From the NCBI GenBank assembly GCA_009845505.1, contig VXZL01000642.1, positions 1 to 6,188 of the forward strand: a stretch of DNA of 6,188 bases, in the 5' to 3' direction. Each line of letters opens with the position of its first letter. Positions within the stretch are counted from its first letter, which is position 1. Under the pieces are notes generated by a model. It saw only the letters and a program-made list of their open reading frames with translations. It ran no database searches and was not told the origin of the DNA. Origin of the DNA: Candidatus Poribacteria bacterium. Its GTDB lineage: Bacteria; Poribacteria; WGA-4E; WGA-3G. The translations under genes were made by a program, and so were the position numbers. Shown here one piece after another: positions 1 through 3,627 of the stretch.

Positions 1-45
1 TCTTTTAACACTACTTACTATTTTCGCCAGAACTTTTCTCAGAGA

Positions 46-50
46 GAGGA
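46..50 (+). promoter_or_regulatory. Ribosome binding site of the sugar isomerase-like gene
   Basis: GAGGA lies 10 bases before the ATG at 61. A second purine run, AAGGA at 53-57, is only 3 bases from the ATG and is probably too close. The first 45 bases are AT-rich and hold no complete promoter that I can support. Confidence 0.55.
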
Positions 51-60
51 AGAAGGATTT

Positions 61-861
61 ATGTCAAAATTAGGGCTTATTCACTATAATTACGCAAGCA
101 AATCACTTGACGATTTTCTGAAATTCACAAGTGAGACGGGATTCAGGTACGTTGAACTTCAGGTAGGAACTGTCTGGAATTCGGAGACCGCTGATCCTGA
201 AAAAAATGCCGAAGCTGTGAGAGCACAGGTTGAGGGTTATGGCTTACAAGTCTCTGCCCTTGCTGCCGGGAACGATTTCGTCCTGCTTGAGGAAGATGCC
301 ATCTGTGCTGAGGTTGAGCGCATGGAACGCATTGGGAAACTTGCGAAACTCGTTGGCACTTCTATCCTGCGTACGGAAGGTGGGAGAGCGAAGGATGCCG
401 TTCCAGAGAGCCGTTGGGGTGAAGCGATGGCGGGTCGCCTCACGCGATGCCTCGAATTCGCGGAACGGGATGAGGTTTATTTGGCGGTGGACAATCATGG
501 CATTGTTACAAATGACGGCGATTTGCAGGTGGAACTCTTTGAGCGGGTCGGTTCCAAGTATGTCGGTGCGAATATGGACACGATGAACTACCGCTGGGCA
601 GGGCACGATTTAGAGACAGTTGGCAGGTATTATGAAATCGTCGCACCTTACACACTCCACACGCATTTGAAAGATGGAACGGGTTCGCGCGCTGACTATC
701 GCGGCGAGGCACTTGGTGAAGGTGAGATAGATCTCGCAAAGGCAATTCGGTGTTTGAGAGAAGCCGGTTATGACGGTGTCTGGTGTTGTGAATACGAGGG
801 TAGAGAGAACGACGGAACGGGTCAGCGGAAAAGTTTTGCCTGGATGCAAGAAAACCTCTAA
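61..861 (+). CDS. Sugar phosphate isomerase/epimerase-like TIM barrel protein
   Basis: This 266-residue protein belongs to the xylose isomerase-like TIM barrel (AP endonuclease 2) superfamily, and its length is normal for single-domain members. Such proteins bind a divalent metal and interconvert sugars or polyols in the cytoplasm; the substrate cannot be read from sequence. Visible family features are a metal-ligand candidate E32 in YVELQVG, the strand LAVDNHG at 141-147 (D144, H146), VGANMDTMN at 168-176 (D173), LHTHLKD at 199-205 (H200, H202), the LGEGEID loop at 218-224, and E244 in WCCEYEG near the end. The candidate ligands E32, D173, H202 and E244 are all present, so the site looks intact. 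The ATG follows a usable ribosome binding site and the barrel begins at once (LGLIHYNY), supporting this start. The next gene begins 4 bases after the stop, suggesting one transcript. Family assignment is firm; calling it a true isomerase rather than an epimerase or another lyase-like member is inference. Confidence 0.85.
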   Translation: MSKLGLIHYNYASKSLDDFLKFTSETGFRYVELQVGTVWNSETADPEKNAEAVRAQVEGYGLQVSALAAGNDFVLLEEDAICAEVERMERIGKLAKLVGTSILRTEGGRAKDAVPESRWGEAMAGRLTRCLEFAERDEVYLAVDNHGIVTNDGDLQVELFERVGSKYVGANMDTMNYRWAGHDLETVGRYYEIVAPYTLHTHLKDGTGSRADYRGEALGEGEIDLAKAIRCLREAGYDGVWCCEYEGRENDGTGQRKSFAWMQENL

Positions 862-865
862 TCCG

Positions 866-1693
866 ATGAACAGCCCGCCTCGTATCATTACCTTAACAAC
901 CGACTTCGGCACGAGTGACGCTTATGTTGGGGTTATGAAAGGTGTCATCCTCGGTATTAACCCGAGTGTGCAGATCGTTGACATCACACATGCTGTTCCA
1001 CCACAGGACATTCATGAAGCCGCCTTCTTAATCCATTCAGTGCCTCGCTACTTTCCGAAAGGCACGATTCATACTGTCGTCGTTGACCCGGGGGTAGGGA
1101 GTGACCGACGGGCGATAATCTGCCAAACAGACGGCGCATTTTTCGTCTGTCCTGATAATGGAATATTGAGTTATCTGCTGCAAGGGACTGAGAATGAAGA
1201 AGCGCAATCGGGAAATGTAGTGGCGATTCAAAACCGAGACTATTTTTTGCCAGAGGTGAGCCAAACATTCCACGGTCGGGATATTTTCGCTCCTGTTGCT
1301 GCACATTTATCGCTGGGTGTGCCTCTTGCGGACTTCGGTCCATCCGTGCAAGATCTCGTCCGCCTTCCGATTCCGACACCACAAGTTTCTAAAGACACGA
1401 TAATCGGACAAATTGTCAAAATCGACGCATTTGGGAATGCAGTCACAAATATTTCAGAAGGTGTGCTGAATCACTGGCAAAACGGTCCTACCTCAGAAGT
1501 TTCTGTTTATGAAATTAGGATAGGAGATGTGCAGCTGAAGCGGCTGAACCGTGCTTATGCTGAATCTGACATCGGTGAACCTTTGGCAATTATCGGAAGC
1601 TTTGGACTATTAGAGATTGCTGTAAATGGTGGGGATGCCGCCGAACGTTTAGGACTGAAACGTGAGGATTCTGTTATCGTTCATCGGCATTGA
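866..1693 (+). CDS. S-adenosyl-L-methionine hydrolase (SAM hydroxide adenosyltransferase, DUF62)
   Basis: The 275-residue cytoplasmic enzyme belongs to the SAM chlorinase/fluorinase-like family (DUF62). Family members that lack a halide site hydrolyse SAM to adenosine and methionine. The N-terminal domain shows TTDFGTSDAYVGVMKG at 11-26, DITHAVPPQDI at 39-49, VVVDPGVGSDRR at 71-82, CPDNGILSY at 95-103 and FHGRDIFAPVAAHL at 135-148. The C-terminal beta domain has IDAFGNAVTNI at 186-196 and IGSFGLLEIAVNGGDAAERLGL at 243-264. The Asp-Arg-His triad described for the hydroxide-using enzymes is present as D74, R81 and H136, with the expected 7-residue Asp-to-Arg spacing. I chose the ATG at 866 because the domain starts eight codons later. 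The reading frame stays open back to an ATG at 770, but that stretch lies inside the upstream gene and looks unlike the family. No clear ribosome binding site precedes 866, so translation is probably coupled to the upstream gene. Confidence 0.92.
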   Translation: MNSPPRIITLTTDFGTSDAYVGVMKGVILGINPSVQIVDITHAVPPQDIHEAAFLIHSVPRYFPKGTIHTVVVDPGVGSDRRAIICQTDGAFFVCPDNGILSYLLQGTENEEAQSGNVVAIQNRDYFLPEVSQTFHGRDIFAPVAAHLSLGVPLADFGPSVQDLVRLPIPTPQVSKDTIIGQIVKIDAFGNAVTNISEGVLNHWQNGPTSEVSVYEIRIGDVQLKRLNRAYAESDIGEPLAIIGSFGLLEIAVNGGDAAERLGLKREDSVIVHRH

Positions 1694-1744
1694 ATGTTGG
1701 TGCATTTAGGTGGTGTGATTGGGAATTGCTGCCTATAGAATGGT

Positions 1745-1773
1745 TTGACATTCGCAGATTTTTTGGGTATACT
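1745..1773 (+). promoter_or_regulatory. Sigma-70-type promoter for the Uma2 gene and probably trpS
   Basis: TTGACA at 1745-1750 is a perfect -35 hexamer. TATACT at 1768-1773 matches the -10 consensus TATAAT at five of six bases. The spacer is exactly 17 bases and includes a run of six T. Transcription would start near 1780, leaving a leader of about 40 bases before the ATG at 1819. The boxes are seen directly; activity is inferred. Confidence 0.75.
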
Positions 1774-1803
1774 TAACGTATATCTCTACCAGGGACATTC
1801 GGG

Positions 1804-1810
1804 AAAGGAG
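1804..1810 (+). promoter_or_regulatory. Strong ribosome binding site of the Uma2 gene
   Basis: AAAGGAG ends 8 bases before the ATG at 1819. It is the best Shine-Dalgarno match in the window and fixes the start of the Uma2 gene. Confidence 0.8.
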
Positions 1811-1818
1811 AAGTACTG

Positions 1819-2523
1819 ATGGAAACCAGACCAAACACACTCTTAACCCCTTACGCGCCGACCGAAGCGTCGGATCTCTACCCTGAATCGGATGGTAAAC
1901 CTATGGCTGAAACCGATCTTCATATTGATGCAATAATTCGCGTGCGGCATATTCTCAGAGCCTACTTCGCTGGGGTGCCGGATGTCTATATTTCCGGTAA
2001 CCTCATGATGTATTATGAAGACTCGAGACCGCCAAAAGCCGTCTCACCCGATATACTCGTCACTTTCGGGGTTGGTAAGAAACCCCGACGCACCTATAAG
2101 ATATGGGAGGAAGGGAAGCCTCCGGATTTGGTAATAGAGTTTTCGAGCAAAGGCACTGTTCAGACCGACTTAGTGCGAAAAAAGGAACTCTACGCTGAAC
2201 TTGGGATTCCGGAATACTTCCTATGTGATGTTGATAGACGTTATCTCCCGACACCGTTAATTGGGTTTCGGCTGGTTGGTGGCGAGTATATTGAGATCTC
2301 ACCGAACGCTGACGGTGGGATTCGCTCAGAGATTTTAGGGTTGGATTTTTGTTTTCTCGCCGATGGTTTGGGCATTTACAACCCTACAACAGAGGAGTGG
2401 TTGCAGACCCCAGAGGAGGCAGCGAACGCACGCGCTGCACGTGATAGAGAACGTGCTGAACGTGCTGAAACCGAACTTGCCCGTCTCCAAGAAGAACTCG
2501 CCCGCTTGAAAGAAGGCACGTAA
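1819..2523 (+). CDS. Uma2-family PD-(D/E)XK putative endonuclease with coiled-coil tail
   Basis: The protein has 234 residues. Residues about 30-190 match the Uma2 (DUF820) restriction-endonuclease-like fold, common in multicopy in cyanobacteria and some environmental phyla. Its biological role is not established. Visible core: SPDILVTFGV at 76-85 (D78), PPDLVIEFSSKGT at 101-113 (D103, E107, K111), then KKELYAELGIPEYFLCDV at 121-138, the typical Lys-rich helix and strand. The acidic residues needed for a PD-(D/E)XK site are kept, so catalysis is plausible but unproven. After YNPTTEEWLQTPEE a charged tail at about 200-234, rich in Ala, Arg, Glu and Leu, should form a coiled coil, suggesting self-association or a protein partner. 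The start is fixed by AAAGGAG and a good promoter. trpS follows 39 bases downstream. A DNA-cutting function is a fold-based guess; no toxin-antitoxin or restriction partner lies beside it. Confidence 0.85.
   Translation: METRPNTLLTPYAPTEASDLYPESDGKPMAETDLHIDAIIRVRHILRAYFAGVPDVYISGNLMMYYEDSRPPKAVSPDILVTFGVGKKPRRTYKIWEEGKPPDLVIEFSSKGTVQTDLVRKKELYAELGIPEYFLCDVDRRYLPTPLIGFRLVGGEYIEISPNADGGIRSEILGLDFCFLADGLGIYNPTTEEWLQTPEEAANARAARDRERAERAETELARLQEELARLKEGT
2473..2514 (+). repeat. Tandem heptad duplication in the Uma2 coiled-coil tail
   Basis: Two adjacent 21-base units (2473-2493 and 2494-2514) encode ELARLQE and ELARLKE, one coiled-coil heptad each. Just before them GAACGTGCT is repeated exactly at 2449-2457 and 2458-2466, encoding ERA twice. 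Several synonymous differences between the 21-base units show the duplication is not recent. Confidence 0.7.
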
Positions 2524-2545
2524 CAGCAGCAAGCTGCAGCCTAAA

Positions 2546-2551
2546 AAGGAG
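2546..2551 (+). promoter_or_regulatory. Ribosome binding site supporting the TTG start of trpS
   Basis: AAGGAG, within a longer AAAAAGGAG run, ends 11 bases before TTG at 2563. The first in-frame ATG (2629) lies after the HIGN motif and would destroy the active site, so the TTG must be the start. Confidence 0.75.
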
Positions 2552-2562
2552 CACCTCATCAA

Positions 2563-3558
2563 TTGAGACAGATAACTTTAACAGGTATTAAACCGACAGG
2601 ACAGCCGCATATCGGGAATTACCTCGGTATGATTAAACCTGCACTGGAACTTGCCGAAACATATCAGGCACTCTACTTTATCGCAGACTATCACGCACTC
2701 ACGACTGTCCGGGACAAGAAAGAGTTAGTATATCTAACCCATCAAGCGACAGCGACGTGGTTGGCGTTGGGGTTGAACCCGGATGAGGTAATTTTCTACC
2801 GTCAATCGGACATTCCAGAGGTGTTCGAGTTGTCGTGGGTGTTGGCGTGTTTCACAGCAAAGGGTTTACTCAACCGCGCACACGCCTATAAAGCGATCGT
2901 TGATGACAACATCGCAGAGGGGCGCGAAGAGGATAAAAACATCAACGCTGGACTTTTCACTTATCCGGTTTTGATGGCAGCAGACATTCTGCTCTACGGG
3001 ACCCACATTGTTCCTGTCGGACTCGACCAGCAGCAACATCTCGAAATTACGCGCGATGTTGCACTCACTTTCAACGGGAATTACGGCAATATCTTGACGA
3101 TTCCAGAAGCCGTGATTCGGAAAGAGGTGATGACGATCCCTGGTATCGACGGCAGAAAGATGAGCAAAAGTTATAACAACGTCATCCCGATTTTCGCACC
3201 GTCGAACCAAGTGCGCAAACCCGTTATGCGTATTGTAACCGATTCCAAACTGCCAGAGGATCCGAAAGACCCGGATGAATGTAACGTCTTCGCAATCTAT
3301 CAGCATTTCACTGATGCGGACGCTGTTGCTGCGAAACGGGAACTCTATCTCAACGGTGGACTCGCATACGGTGAGATGAAGAAGGAGCTGTTCGCGTTGT
3401 TAGAGGCTACGTTTTCTGACAAGCGCGACCGGTATAATGCGTTGATGGACAATCCGGATGAATTGGATAAGGTACTTGAAGAGGGTGGGAAAAAAGCACG
3501 CGATATCGCAGTCCCGATTTTAGCAAAGGTGCGTAAAGCCGTTGGGGTGAGTCCTTAA
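2563..3558 (+). CDS. trpS: Tryptophanyl-tRNA synthetase
   Basis: This class I aminoacyl-tRNA synthetase charges tRNA-Trp with tryptophan using ATP in the cytoplasm. The 331-residue length is normal for bacterial TrpRS. Motifs in order: GIKPTGQPHIGNYLG at 8-22, holding the HIGH-type signature HIGN (16-19); NAGLFTYPVLMAADILLY at 128-145, the tryptophan pocket with D141; PVGLDQQQHLE at 151-161; and KMSKS at 199-203. The C-terminal helical region ends with GKKARDIAVPILAKVRKAVG. All catalytic motifs are intact. Translation starts at TTG, where alignment to known N-termini and AAGGAG at 2546 agree. Between GLLNRAHAYK and NINAGLF the chain is about ten residues longer and more acidic than the E. coli enzyme as I remember it. 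No T-box, tryptophan-rich leader peptide or separate promoter is visible, so expression probably comes from the promoter before the Uma2 gene. The pairing with Uma2 is likely incidental. Confidence 0.96.
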   Translation: MRQITLTGIKPTGQPHIGNYLGMIKPALELAETYQALYFIADYHALTTVRDKKELVYLTHQATATWLALGLNPDEVIFYRQSDIPEVFELSWVLACFTAKGLLNRAHAYKAIVDDNIAEGREEDKNINAGLFTYPVLMAADILLYGTHIVPVGLDQQQHLEITRDVALTFNGNYGNILTIPEAVIRKEVMTIPGIDGRKMSKSYNNVIPIFAPSNQVRKPVMRIVTDSKLPEDPKDPDECNVFAIYQHFTDADAVAAKRELYLNGGLAYGEMKKELFALLEATFSDKRDRYNALMDNPDELDKVLEEGGKKARDIAVPILAKVRKAVGVSP

Positions 3559-3564
3559 ACGAAA

Positions 3565-3594
3565 GGCGAGGCAGCGTTGCATTGCTACCTCGCC
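3565..3594. terminator. Hairpin between convergent genes, likely bidirectional terminator
   Basis: GGCGAGGCAGC (3565-3575) pairs with GCTACCTCGCC (3584-3594) as an 11-bp stem with one C-A mismatch and an 8-base loop. Read on the minus strand the stem is followed by TTTCGTTTAA, a fair T-rich tail, so it should end the WD40 transcript best. On the plus strand the tail (AAATAAGTGAAATTT) is poor in T, so termination of trpS would be weaker or factor-assisted. The stem lies 6 bases after the trpS stop and 33 bases beyond the WD40 stop. Confidence 0.65.
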
Positions 3595-3627
3595 AAATAA
3601 GTGAAATTTGCTTTCTACAGAGATGTT

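Larger units (their letters stand above)
1694..1818. other. Intergenic region with a promoter for the Uma2 gene
   Basis: This 125-base gap is the longest gene-free stretch. Its left part (1694-1740) shows no convincing terminator hairpin, so some read-through from the SAM hydrolase gene is possible. Its right part holds the promoter and ribosome binding site listed separately. A short inverted repeat, TATAC-N5-GTATA (1768-1782), overlaps the -10 box and the likely transcription start. Confidence 0.6.

Noticed and set aside
16..21. TACTAT as a -10 box for the first gene
   Set aside because: The matching -35 position lies outside the window and the AT-rich context makes chance matches likely.
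770..865. Longer SAM hydrolase gene starting at ATG 770
   Set aside because: The extra 32 codons overlap the end of the isomerase-like gene in another frame and have no family similarity; the conserved domain begins just after the ATG at 866.
1819..2523. Uma2 gene as part of a restriction or toxin-antitoxin defence system
   Set aside because: No methylase, antitoxin or other defence gene is adjacent; the neighbours are a SAM hydrolase and trpS. The SAM hydrolase is of the chromosomal DUF62 type, unrelated to the phage T3 anti-restriction SAM hydrolase.
2526..2537. GCAGC-AA-GCTGC hairpin between the Uma2 gene and trpS as a terminator
   Set aside because: The stem is only 5 bp with a 2-base loop and no T-run; it overlaps the space needed for the trpS ribosome binding site and is unlikely to stop transcription.
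2521..2562. T-box or tryptophan attenuator before trpS
   Set aside because: The gap is 39 bases, too short for a T-box, and there is no leader peptide with Trp codons.
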